Below are positions 1 through 6,561 of a stretch of DNA of 7,189 nucleotides, piece after piece. The first letter of the stretch is position 1. The number at the start of each line of letters is the position of its first letter. The stretch covers positions 1 to 7,189 of the forward strand of contig CAYLXI010000087.1 of the NCBI GenBank assembly GCA_964387695.1. The letters are read 5' to 3'. The notes beneath the pieces were generated by a model. The model ran no database searches and had not been told where the DNA came from. It was given only the letters and a program-made list of their open reading frames with translations. A program made the position numbers and the translations under genes. This DNA comes from Thiosulfativibrio sp964387695 (GTDB lineage: Bacteria; Pseudomonadota; Gammaproteobacteria; Thiomicrospirales; Thiomicrospiraceae).

Positions 1-17
1 ATGAGAGTTACATTTAT

Positions 18-1388
18 ATGAGAAACCATATTATCTCATACGAAAAATCAATAGAGAAAGGACTAGAAGCAATGTCTAAAGAAATTGTTTTAATGCTTGA
101 AAAGCAGGCTGATCTAAGCCAGGTTAAGCAGATATCTAGAGGAGCTTTTACCTATGTGTATCATCTTAAACAGAAGACAAAAGAAGGGAACAGGGATCAA
201 ATTGTTCGTGTAATTTCTGATATAAGGGATCACCAGACGATTAAAAGAGAAAAAGACCTTTTAAATTACCTTAATCAGTTTCCTGAATTTATTCATTTTA
301 ATGAGATTAGAAAGGTAGGTTATTGTTATTTACAGTTTTTTGATTTTTTAGGGGAAAAAAATTTAAAACATAGAGTTAAAAAAGAAGGTCCTCTTTTAAA
401 AGATCAAGCCAAGTCTTTATTAAAAAACATGGTAGAAGTCTTAGAGAGAGTGCATGGTGTAGGATTTGTACATGGTGATATTAAACCCAGTAATATTGTT
501 TTTGGAGAAAAGCGTTGTTTTCTGATTGATTGGACAAACTCCATTCCATCGTTAAGCTCCTTTGATACAGAAACGATGGTTGGAGATAAGAAGTATTGCC
601 CGCCAGAGAGAATGAATGGTATATTAGACGACTCTGGAGATGTTTATTCTTTGGGCTGTACTCTTTATTTTTCTTTGACAGGAAAGCATATATTTTCTTT
701 AGAAGAGGAGAAGGAAGTTGCTAATCAACTTTGGTCTCAAGCACATCATTTAGCTTGCACTTTAGAAGATTTACCTACTTTTTTTAGGGAATTAATTTCT
801 TGGATGACTCAAAAAGATGCTAATAAACGACCTTCTTTATCAGATTTAAAGGCTTGTCTTGAAAATGAAAAAATACCTAAATCGGTAAAAGGCATGATTG
901 CCTGTGCAGAGAATATTTTTCCAGAAAACCCTATGAGTTTGCTTGCAGATGAACACTATCTTTACCCAAACTTTAAAAAAGCGGTTGATTTTGAGAAAGC
1001 AGGAGATTTAGAAAATGCTTTTAAGTTGTATGAAAACTGTGCCTTTAAAGGTTACTCTAGAGCAGAAAACAATCTTGGATTAATGTATGAAAAGGGTCTT
1101 TTTACTCGTCAATCTTATTTGAAAGCGATGAATATGTATAATCATTCTTTTGAAAAAGGAAATCCTTATGCTGCTTATAATTTAGGACGAGTTTTTGAAA
1201 AGGGGCTTGGAGTAAATCTTAACTTAAAGCAAGCGTTTAAATTATATAAGTTTTCTGCTTTACGAGGGAATAGGAGTGCACAAAAAAAAATGGGAGAATT
1301 TTACTTAACAGGAAAAGTGGTGAAAAAAAGCAAAAAAACATCAGAGTTTTGGCTGGGTTTGGTAGCCATTAGTTCTAACCTAAAATAA
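18..1388 (+). CDS. Eukaryotic-like Ser/Thr protein kinase with C-terminal Sel1 repeats
   Basis: A 456-residue soluble protein with no signal peptide or membrane segment. The kinase domain spans about residues 35-285. Visible motifs: a glycine-poor P-loop (SRGAFTYV, 40-47), a REKDLL helix-C segment with Glu78, the catalytic loop HGDIKPSN (152-159, Asp154, Lys156, Asn159), LIDW in place of DFG (Asp171), PPE in place of APE (195-197), DVYSLGCTLY (208-217) and KRPS (270-273). The usual beta-3 lysine appears replaced by Arg64 (IVRVI). Residues about 328-435 hold three Sel1-like helical repeats (for example LENAFKLYENCAFKGYSRAENNLG split over 331-354), normally protein-binding. Kinase plus Sel1 suggests phosphorylation of, or docking on, a partner that cannot be named. 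Start: ATG 18 has only a weak GAGAG upstream; ATG 72 is preceded by AAGGA (58-62) at 9 nt and is a strong alternative. The frame is open to the window edge. A MITE-like repeat begins 2 nt after the stop. Confidence 0.85.
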   Translation: MRNHIISYEKSIEKGLEAMSKEIVLMLEKQADLSQVKQISRGAFTYVYHLKQKTKEGNRDQIVRVISDIRDHQTIKREKDLLNYLNQFPEFIHFNEIRKVGYCYLQFFDFLGEKNLKHRVKKEGPLLKDQAKSLLKNMVEVLERVHGVGFVHGDIKPSNIVFGEKRCFLIDWTNSIPSLSSFDTETMVGDKKYCPPERMNGILDDSGDVYSLGCTLYFSLTGKHIFSLEEEKEVANQLWSQAHHLACTLEDLPTFFRELISWMTQKDANKRPSLSDLKACLENEKIPKSVKGMIACAENIFPENPMSLLADEHYLYPNFKKAVDFEKAGDLENAFKLYENCAFKGYSRAENNLGLMYEKGLFTRQSYLKAMNMYNHSFEKGNPYAAYNLGRVFEKGLGVNLNLKQAFKLYKFSALRGNRSAQKKMGEFYLTGKVVKKSKKTSEFWLGLVAISSNLK

Positions 1389-1389
1389 C

Positions 1390-1562
1390 CTTAGTTGTTA
1401 AATAACCGCTTAACAACTGAAGTTATTTTATACTGGCTAAACGAGCCGATATTTTCACTGCCATTAGTTACAATAGCTAGCTATTACGCCTCATTTCAGT
1501 ACAAATAGTGACTCGTTTTTCTCAGCCTAATTCTAATCTTAGTTATTAAGCGATTCCTTAAG
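1390..1562. repeat. MITE-like palindromic repeat, copy A
   Basis: An imperfect long palindrome centred on the perfect dyad AATAGCTAGCTATT (1472-1485). The left arm starts CGCTTAACAACT (1407-1418) and the right arm ends AGTTATTAAGCG (1541-1552), followed by ATTCCTTAAG. Inner arm blocks also mirror each other (AAACGAG near 1439-1445 against CTCGTTT near 1512-1518; CACTG 1456-1460 against CAGTA 1497-1501). Positions 1407-1486 align without gaps to the reverse complement of 6951-7030 with 69/80 identities, counted by eye. No reading frame of note lies inside, so this is a non-autonomous element that would need a transposase supplied elsewhere, or another interspersed palindrome class. It fills most of the gap between the kinase gene and apt. 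Confidence 0.75.
1393..1418. repeat. Hairpin formed by two facing repeat ends
   Basis: AGTTGTTAA (1393-1401) and TTAACAACT (1410-1418) form a perfect 9-bp stem with an 8-nt loop. The left arm is a copy of the repeat's right-end motif, and the right arm is the left end of copy A, so two ends face each other. It lies 4 nt after the kinase stop codon and could fold in the mRNA 3' end. It has no U-tract and is AT-rich, so it is not a convincing intrinsic terminator. Confidence 0.55.
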
Positions 1563-1675
1563 TAGCTAATAAATTAAAATATTTTTCTGAAAATAACCAA
1601 GTTTTCTTTAGGTGCTTATTTAGAGATATCTTAAAAGTTCGTAGGGTTTAACTTTGGTTTTTTAATAATTTTATT

Positions 1676-1679
1676 GGAG
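1676..1679 (+). promoter_or_regulatory. Shine-Dalgarno site of apt
   Basis: GGAG lies 5 nt before the ATG at 1685 and fixes that start. The 5' flank (1563-1675) is AT-rich. I could not identify a -35/-10 pair there with good spacing. Confidence 0.7.
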
Positions 1680-1684
1680 TAAAA

Positions 1685-2203
1685 ATGACCCAGCATTCTT
1701 TAGCGGAATATCTTGATGCCATTGCAGATTTTCCTAAAACAGGAGTTCTATTTCAAGATATTTCTCCACTGTTAAAAAATCATTATGTTGAAACGATTGA
1801 TGCAATGGCAAGATTATTTACAGATCAAGAGTGGAGTAGTGTTGATTACTTGGTGGGGATAGAATCTCGGGGATTTATCTTTGCTTCTGCTCTTGCTTAT
1901 AAAATGAATAAAGGCCTTGTAAAAGCTCGTAAACCGGGTAAGTTACCTAATGTATATGCTTCGGTTGAATATGGATTAGAGTATGGGTCGGATAAGTTAG
2001 AAATGCAAAAAGGTGATGGTAAAAAAGTAATTTTATTTGATGATCTTATTGCCACAGGTGGTTCTATGGGAGCAGCAGTAGAGCTTTGTGAAGAAGTTGG
2101 TTATGAAGTTATGGGCATGGCTTGTTTAATTGATTTAGAGTCATTAAATAGTTTTAGTTATAAAAACATGACAGTTCGTTCTGTCATGCAGTTTTCGGAT
2201 TAA
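1685..2203 (+). CDS. apt: Adenine phosphoribosyltransferase
   Basis: Cytosolic purine-salvage enzyme that makes AMP and pyrophosphate from adenine and PRPP. Its 172 residues are within the usual Apt length. Family landmarks are in order: the N-terminal FPKTGVLFQDISPLL segment (16-30), ESRGF (60-64), the flexible loop RKPGKLP (82-88), LEYGSDKLEM (98-107) and the PRPP-binding motif VILFDDLIATGG (115-126) with its two acidic residues. The start is fixed by GGAG at 1676-1679. It is transcribed alone, convergent with argH, and ends at a shared bidirectional terminator. An 8-bp perfect inverted repeat lies in the last codons (2167-2188). The wording RKPGKLP and LEYG is Apt-like rather than hypoxanthine or xanthine phosphoribosyltransferase. 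Confidence 0.95.
   Translation: MTQHSLAEYLDAIADFPKTGVLFQDISPLLKNHYVETIDAMARLFTDQEWSSVDYLVGIESRGFIFASALAYKMNKGLVKARKPGKLPNVYASVEYGLEYGSDKLEMQKGDGKKVILFDDLIATGGSMGAAVELCEEVGYEVMGMACLIDLESLNSFSYKNMTVRSVMQFSD
2167..2188. repeat. Perfect inverted repeat inside the 3' end of apt
   Basis: CATGACAG (2167-2174) and CTGTCATG (2181-2188) pair perfectly over 8 bp around the 6-nt loop TTCGTT. The repeat lies 12 nt before the apt stop codon. A CAGTTTTCGG stretch follows, too weak a T-run for a clear terminator. It could stabilise the mRNA 3' end or be chance. Confidence 0.5.
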
Positions 2204-2213
2204 GCGAGCCTGA

Positions 2214-2250
2214 AAAAATCTCTAAAACAAAGCATAAAATAGAGGTTTTT
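2214..2250. terminator. Bidirectional intrinsic terminator between apt and argH
   Basis: AAAAATCTCTA (2214-2224) pairs with TAGAGGTTTTT (2240-2250) over 11 bp with one U-G wobble and a 15-nt loop. On the plus strand the stem ends in T5 and is followed by a T7 run (2256-2262). On the minus strand it ends in T6. It can therefore end both convergent transcripts. The core has few G-C pairs, so its efficiency is uncertain. Confidence 0.7.
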
Positions 2251-2264
2251 CTGGATTTTTTTAA

Positions 2265-3656
2265 TTATTTTAAAGTATCTCTGGCACGCTTAACAGCTTC
2301 TTTAACTTGTTTGGGAGCCGTTCCTCCTAGATGATCCCTTGCAGCAACAGAGCCTTCTAAGGTTAAGACTTCAAATACATCTTGTCTAATACTGGGATGA
2401 AATTCTTGCAAGGTGTCTAAGCTCATTTCTGATAAATCCTGTCGGGTTTTGATGCCATATGCCACTGCCAACCCTACTACTTCATGAGAATCACGAAAAG
2501 ATAACCCTTTTCTGACTAAATAATCGGCTAAATCTGTAGCCGTTGAAAAACCTCGTTTAGCCGCTTCATAGGTATTTTCTTTTATAACAATTATGGCTGG
2601 AACCATATCGGCAAAGGCTCGTAAGCTATTACGAACGGTATCAATGGTATCAAATAGTGGTTCTTTGTCTTCTTGGTTGTCTTTGTTGTAAGCTAGTGGC
2701 TGGGATTTCATTAGGGTTAATAAACTTATTAAATGCCCATAAACACGACCCGTTTTGCCTCTTACCAACTCTGGAACATCAGGGTTTTTCTTTTGTGGCA
2801 TAATTGACGAACCCGTGCAAAAACGATCTGGTAAATCAATAAACTGAAATTGTGCAGAAGACCATAATACTAATTCTTCTGAAAAGCGTGATAAGTGCAT
2901 CATGAATATAGCAGCAAAGCTATTAAATTCAATAGCAAAATCACGATCAGAAACTCCATCTAAGGAGTTTTCTGAAATTCGTTCAAATGATAATAGGTTT
3001 GCAGTCATTTGACGATTTATAGGGAATGTTGTTCCTGCCAAGGCAGCTGAGCCAAGTGGTAAAGTGTTTACTCGTTTCCGACAGTCTTTTAGTCGCTCTA
3101 CATCACGAGTAATCATTTCATACCAGGCCATCATATGGTGTCCAAAAGTTATGGGCTGAGCAGTTTGTAAATGAGTAAATCCTGGCATGATGGTATCAAA
3201 CTCGCGTTCTGCAAGAGATAAAATACCCTTTTGAAATCTCTGCATTTCAGGAAGGATATGATCTATCTCATCTCGTAAATAGAGACGAATATCTGTTGCA
3301 ACTTGGTCATTACGAGAACGGCCTGTGTGGAGTTTTTTTCCTGTAACTCCAATTAAACTGGTTAGTAAAGCTTCAATATTCATATGAATATCTTCTTGTT
3401 TAATAGACCACTCGACTTTACCCGCTTCAATGTCAGATTGAATTTGTGCCAGCCCTGTTTCGATATCATTTAATTCAATAGAATTTAGTATGCCTACTTC
3501 TTTAAGCATTTTTGCATGGGCGATAGATCCTTGGATATCTTGCTTGTACATACGGTTATCAAATAGAATAGAAGCAGTAAACTCTTCAACAAAGGCATCA
3601 GTTGATTCGCTAAAACGGGCACTAGAAAGTTTTTCTTGATTGTGTTGGTTGGTCAT
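2265..3656 (-). CDS. argH: Argininosuccinate lyase
   Basis: Cytosolic homotetrameric enzyme of the aspartase/fumarase superfamily that splits argininosuccinate into arginine and fumarate, the last step of arginine synthesis. The 463-residue length is typical. Numbering from the ATG at 3656: HTGRSRNDQ (110-118), FTHLQTAQP (160-168, catalytic-histidine region), SAALAGTTFPI (203-213), the fumarate-lyase signature GSSIMPQKKNPD (282-293) containing the mobile-loop catalytic serine, and YNKDNQEDKE (323-332). The start could instead be GTG at 3665, adding three residues. ATG is preferred because it is the stronger start codon and neither has a clear Shine-Dalgarno site. Oddity: the near-invariant N-terminal WGGRF reads SSARF (11-15), while every catalytic motif is intact. 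A terminator separates it from upstream soxCD, so it is probably expressed on its own. Confidence 0.95.
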   Translation of the reverse strand: MTNQHNQEKLSSARFSESTDAFVEEFTASILFDNRMYKQDIQGSIAHAKMLKEVGILNSIELNDIETGLAQIQSDIEAGKVEWSIKQEDIHMNIEALLTSLIGVTGKKLHTGRSRNDQVATDIRLYLRDEIDHILPEMQRFQKGILSLAEREFDTIMPGFTHLQTAQPITFGHHMMAWYEMITRDVERLKDCRKRVNTLPLGSAALAGTTFPINRQMTANLLSFERISENSLDGVSDRDFAIEFNSFAAIFMMHLSRFSEELVLWSSAQFQFIDLPDRFCTGSSIMPQKKNPDVPELVRGKTGRVYGHLISLLTLMKSQPLAYNKDNQEDKEPLFDTIDTVRNSLRAFADMVPAIIVIKENTYEAAKRGFSTATDLADYLVRKGLSFRDSHEVVGLAVAYGIKTRQDLSEMSLDTLQEFHPSIRQDVFEVLTLEGSVAARDHLGGTAPKQVKEAVKRARDTLK

Positions 3657-3721
3657 AGTATTCACTTAATTTAGAGAGGCTTTGATATAGCGTATTGGCT
3701 ATAAGTCTCATAGAGTTTAGA

Positions 3722-3740
3722 ATTATAAGGGGCTATTATA
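3722..3740 (-). promoter_or_regulatory. argH: Possible argH promoter -10 region
   Basis: Two minus-strand TATAAT boxes (plus-strand ATTATA at 3722-3727 and 3735-3740) lie 66-84 nt before the argH ATG. Neither has a good -35 hexamer at 16-18 nt, so this is only a candidate. No clear ArgR box is seen. A short TTGCTT/AAGCAA stem (3761-3766 / 3774-3779) lies just upstream. Confidence 0.3.
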
Positions 3741-3871
3741 AATCTTTTTGTTAGCAATGGTTGCTTTGGTGTTAAGCAATCCTCGGATAGCTTTCTCTAT
3801 TCAGTTTCTAAACAGAAATTATAGGGTAGCAGGATTAAGGAAGTTAATTGTTCAGAGATTATAGAACATAA

Positions 3872-3903
3872 AAAAGCCCCAGTTTTTAAAAAATGGGGCT
3901 TTT
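3872..3903 (-). terminator. Intrinsic terminator of soxCD
   Basis: AAAAGCCCCA (3872-3881) and TGGGGCTTTT (3894-3903) form a perfect 10-bp stem around a 12-nt A/T loop. Read on the minus strand, the G/C core is followed by six T residues. It lies 32 nt after the soxD stop and isolates soxCD from argH. In the plus direction the T-run is only four long, so the main role is on the minus strand. Confidence 0.9.
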
Positions 3904-3934
3904 AGTTACTTTATGTTATTTTCAACACATTAAA

Positions 3935-5005
3935 TTACATTCCAGCATGACCTACACCAGGCATATCTTCATTTAGACGCTGATGAACATTATACTGAGG
4001 TGTACCATCAGGAAGCCTGCGAGCTTCAGTAAAGTTATGAATATCACCAGTTCCATCACCCACTTGAGCATCTGGACAATCTGTCATACAACGCTCATTA
4101 TGAATAACAGGGCGATGATCACAGAAAAAGTTTGCTTGGTTAGGCATAAACTTATTCATTTTCATTAAAACTTCTGAGTTAAAGAAGGTGTCTCCTTCAA
4201 GCTCTGTCCCTTCAGCATCCATGGTAAGGAAATTAGCAGCTAAAATAAATCCTGTAATTCCCATGTAACCTGCATCTCCGATATGAGGTGCATTAGGTGT
4301 CCAGAAGGGCATGGCACGACGGTTGTAATCAAACAATGTCGTTGCATAAGGCCAAAAGTTCCCGACGGTTTTCATTGGGGCAGGATCGGTAAAGTCAGAA
4401 GTAACAAGATCTTCTCCCCCAGCAAGGGGTAAATAACCCTTAGCTCCTTCACCAAATTCTCCATGACACATTGCACAGAACTGCATATATAAGACTTCAC
4501 CTTCTTCAATATACATTCCAACTTCTGGTCCAGGAAGCCCACGACCATCGCCGTCAACTGTAATGTTCCATATAGCTAAAGCTTCTTCTGCAACAGGTGT
4601 ACCAAAACCACGAGCAACAAAATCTGTATCATTATGGAAGTTTTTAGCCACGCTATCGTGAACATCAAGAAATGCGGCAGGAATTTTACACTGTGCATTA
4701 CCGTGGTTACCGCCATCTATACTGTCATCTACTTCAAAAGAATAGGGGTTCGCAGGATCTAATTTACCCTGAATCCCCTCTCTACCATGGGTAGCACCTT
4801 TACCAAGAATGGCCTCAATAACTTGAGGGTCAAGATACTTACCATCTGCAGCTCTAATTATTTCTTCAAAGTTAGAGGCATACTTTCCATCTATCTTTGC
4901 TGCAACATCTGAATTATCATCTGAAGTGCCTGACATGGCAAATACTGATGATGCGAATAGTGTTGCAACCGCTGCTGCAACGAAAGTTTTTTTAGTATTG
5001 TACAT
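3935..5005 (-). CDS. soxD: Sulfane (sulfur) dehydrogenase cytochrome c subunit SoxD
   Basis: Periplasmic c-type cytochrome partner of SoxC. The complex oxidises sulfane sulfur bound to SoxYZ, and SoxD carries the electrons to the respiratory chain. From ATG 5005 it has 356 residues. Residues 1-23 are a Sec signal (KK, then a hydrophobic AAAVATLFASS stretch, likely cut after VFA). The heme c site is CAMCH (177-181) in a SoxD-like block with GEFGEGAKGYLPLAGG (182-197) and NFWPYATT (216-223). Met232 in RAMPF is the likely axial ligand. Only one CxxCH is present; Paracoccus SoxD is di-heme. Other cysteines are Cys106, Cys295, Cys306 and Cys310 (CMTDC). A longer frame begins at 5044, but ATG 5005 puts the signal peptide at the N-terminus and has GGAGG (5017-5021) 11 nt upstream. 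It overlaps the soxC 3' end by 14 nt, implying translational coupling. Confidence 0.9.
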   Translation of the reverse strand: MYNTKKTFVAAAVATLFASSVFAMSGTSDDNSDVAAKIDGKYASNFEEIIRAADGKYLDPQVIEAILGKGATHGREGIQGKLDPANPYSFEVDDSIDGGNHGNAQCKIPAAFLDVHDSVAKNFHNDTDFVARGFGTPVAEEALAIWNITVDGDGRGLPGPEVGMYIEEGEVLYMQFCAMCHGEFGEGAKGYLPLAGGEDLVTSDFTDPAPMKTVGNFWPYATTLFDYNRRAMPFWTPNAPHIGDAGYMGITGFILAANFLTMDAEGTELEGDTFFNSEVLMKMNKFMPNQANFFCDHRPVIHNERCMTDCPDAQVGDGTGDIHNFTEARRLPDGTPQYNVHQRLNEDMPGVGHAGM

Positions 5006-6350
5006 TTTGAACCATACCTCCGCTTTTACCATCTTCCCAAGCATGCACTCTCCAAGTTACCATCGCAGTACGATGATAAACATTATTAGTACCTTCTATA
5101 GCTCTCATTTGAGGCATAGGAGGTTGCACATAACCCGTCTCGTCGGTGACCCTACTCATTAGGAAAGCTTCTTCACCATCCCAATCCCATTCTAGCTCAA
5201 AGCGAGTCCATGCTTTGTCAAGAACCGGTGAGGTAAAGTGTGCTTCTTGCCAGTTTCTACCGCCATCAAAGGTGATATCAACATGTTTTACCTTTCCTCT
5301 ACCTGTCCAAGCTAGGCCTCGAATATAGTATTTTCCTGGCCCTTGCATTTTAAAGTCAGGGGAAGGGTAAGTAATAACTGAGTTTGCTTCCATATACCAT
5401 GAAAAACGCTGTGCAGTTCCATCTGGCATGAGTTCAGTATATTTAGAGGTCTCTTCACGATGTTGTGCAGGAGTGTCGGTCACTTGAATGCGACGAAGAT
5501 ATTTAACCCACATATTAGCTTCACAACCTGGGACAACTAAGCGAATTGGATATCCTTGTTCTCGACGTAGTGCTTCACCATTTTGAGCATAGGCAATGAA
5601 GCAATCATCCATTGCCAAATCGATAGGTAAAGAACGAGACATACCCGATGCATCTGCACCTTCAGGGATGAGCCATGTTCCCTCTGGTTTAATGCCAGCT
5701 TCTTTTAAAAGGTCAGAAAGTCGTACACCTGTGTATTCAACACAAGACATCATTCCATGAGTCCACTGTACTGAGTTTAATTGTACCCCTTTCCACTCTA
5801 AAGCACCGTTTGCAGGACACTCTACAAAGTGAATTCTAGAAACGGATGGAAAACGCTTTAGGTCATCCATTGTAAATACAAGAGGGCGTTCAACTAAACC
5901 ATGAATAACTAGACGATGATCATCTGGGTTGATGGTTGGAACCCCTCCGTGAAAGCGTTCAAAGTGAAGTCCGTTAGGTGTGATAATTCCATGCAGACTT
6001 TGAATAGGTGTCATGGTAATAGACGCCATTGCATCAGGCGTTAACCATTCTAGTGTGCGACGCTGAACTTCGTTTTCATGGGGAGAAGGTACTCCATACG
6101 GATATTTACGAACACCAAATCCTAAGGTTTTTCTGGACTTATTTTCAGGAATAACATCTGTTTCTTCTGCCATTCCGATATAAGGGGCAACGGCTTGTTT
6201 AGCATTAAACCCAGAAGCTTCTGCAGAAGCTGCTTTAGTGAAAAGTACACCCCCTGCTACCGCAGCACTGCCTTTTAAGAAGGCTCGTCGTCCTTGATGA
6301 CGACTTTCTTCCGTCTGAGTGGCTGCTTTTTCTATAATTTTATCTGTCAT
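4992..6350 (-). CDS. soxC: Sulfane (sulfur) dehydrogenase molybdopterin subunit SoxC
   Basis: Catalytic subunit of Sox sulfur dehydrogenase, sulfite-oxidase family. From ATG 6350 it has 452 residues. A twin-arginine signal (GRRAFLKG, 20-27, then AAVAGGVLFTKAASA) predicts folded, cofactor-loaded Tat export. The Mo-pterin domain spans about 110-290, with the Mo-ligand cysteine at Cys178 in HFVECPANG (174-182), then YTGVRLSDLL (206-215), EGADASGMSR (230-239) and GYPIRLVVPGCEANMWVKYL (266-285). The Mo-cofactor dimerisation domain spans about 305-440, with GRGKVKHVDITFDGGRNW (350-367) and DETGYVQP (403-410). The C-terminal NVQY ending resembles known SoxC. An upstream in-frame ATG (6395) is less likely because AGGAG lies 11 nt before 6350 and the Tat motif then sits properly near the N-terminus. 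First gene of the soxC-soxD operon. Confidence 0.94.
   Translation of the reverse strand: MTDKIIEKAATQTEESRHQGRRAFLKGSAAVAGGVLFTKAASAEASGFNAKQAVAPYIGMAEETDVIPENKSRKTLGFGVRKYPYGVPSPHENEVQRRTLEWLTPDAMASITMTPIQSLHGIITPNGLHFERFHGGVPTINPDDHRLVIHGLVERPLVFTMDDLKRFPSVSRIHFVECPANGALEWKGVQLNSVQWTHGMMSCVEYTGVRLSDLLKEAGIKPEGTWLIPEGADASGMSRSLPIDLAMDDCFIAYAQNGEALRREQGYPIRLVVPGCEANMWVKYLRRIQVTDTPAQHREETSKYTELMPDGTAQRFSWYMEANSVITYPSPDFKMQGPGKYYIRGLAWTGRGKVKHVDITFDGGRNWQEAHFTSPVLDKAWTRFELEWDWDGEEAFLMSRVTDETGYVQPPMPQMRAIEGTNNVYHRTAMVTWRVHAWEDGKSGGMVQNVQY
5017..5021 (-). promoter_or_regulatory. Shine-Dalgarno site of soxD inside soxC
   Basis: GGAGG on the minus strand, 11 nt before the soxD ATG at 5005 and still within the soxC coding region. 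It supports that start over the longer frame from 5044. The spacing is slightly long. Confidence 0.65.
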
Positions 6351-6483
6351 TTTTTTAAATTCTCCTTGATTGATATTTTTGCAAAACAAAAACATTCAAG
6401 ATTTTATATTTTGGTACCAGCCTGAGCTTTATTTATTCTTCTATGAAAAGAAATATGAACTTCAGTTAACGCTAATGTCTTGT

Positions 6484-6512
6484 ATGATATGTTGTAATCT
6501 CAGTAACTTCAA
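6484..6512 (-). promoter_or_regulatory. Candidate soxCD promoter
   Basis: On the minus strand TTGAAG (6507-6512) is followed after exactly 17 nt by TATCAT (6484-6489), a fair sigma-70 match. It would give a leader of about 125 nt before soxC. An alternative pair, GTGATA (6578-6583) and TATAAA (6555-6560), also 17 nt apart, lies farther upstream and overlaps a dyad. Both are predictions from hexamers alone in AT-rich DNA. Confidence 0.35.
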
Positions 6513-6561
6513 GCACCAACCCTATAATAATTAGTGATTTCTTATATAAAGTTTTTTATAG

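Noticed and set aside
1390..1418. Intrinsic terminator for the kinase gene
   Set aside because: The stem is AT-rich with no following U-tract, and its arms are explained by the repeat family ends.
3766..3784. Degenerate repeat-end motif (TGTTAAGCAATCCT) upstream of argH
   Set aside because: It resembles TTGTTAAGCGATTCCT, but is short and has no accompanying palindrome or centre, so chance is likely.
3983..4168. 61-codon plus-strand frame antisense to soxD
   Set aside because: It lies wholly inside the well-supported soxD gene on the other strand and has no recognisable protein features.
4372..4557. 61-codon minus-strand frame within soxD
   Set aside because: It is in another frame of soxD, overlapping the heme-binding region, and is a shadow frame.
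4926..5162. 78-codon plus-strand frame across the soxD/soxC junction
   Set aside because: Antisense to the soxD signal peptide and the soxC 3' end; the sequence is low-complexity Ser/His/Thr-rich.
5146..5328. 60-codon plus-strand frame inside soxC
   Set aside because: Antisense shadow of the SoxC dimerisation domain with no ribosome site.
4992..6350. Plain sulfite dehydrogenase (SorAB or YedY type) instead of SoxCD
   Set aside because: The ECPANG Mo-ligand context, the DETGYVQP region, the NVQY ending and the adjacent SoxD-like cytochrome (GEFGEGAKGYLPLAGG, NFWPYATT) favour SoxCD.
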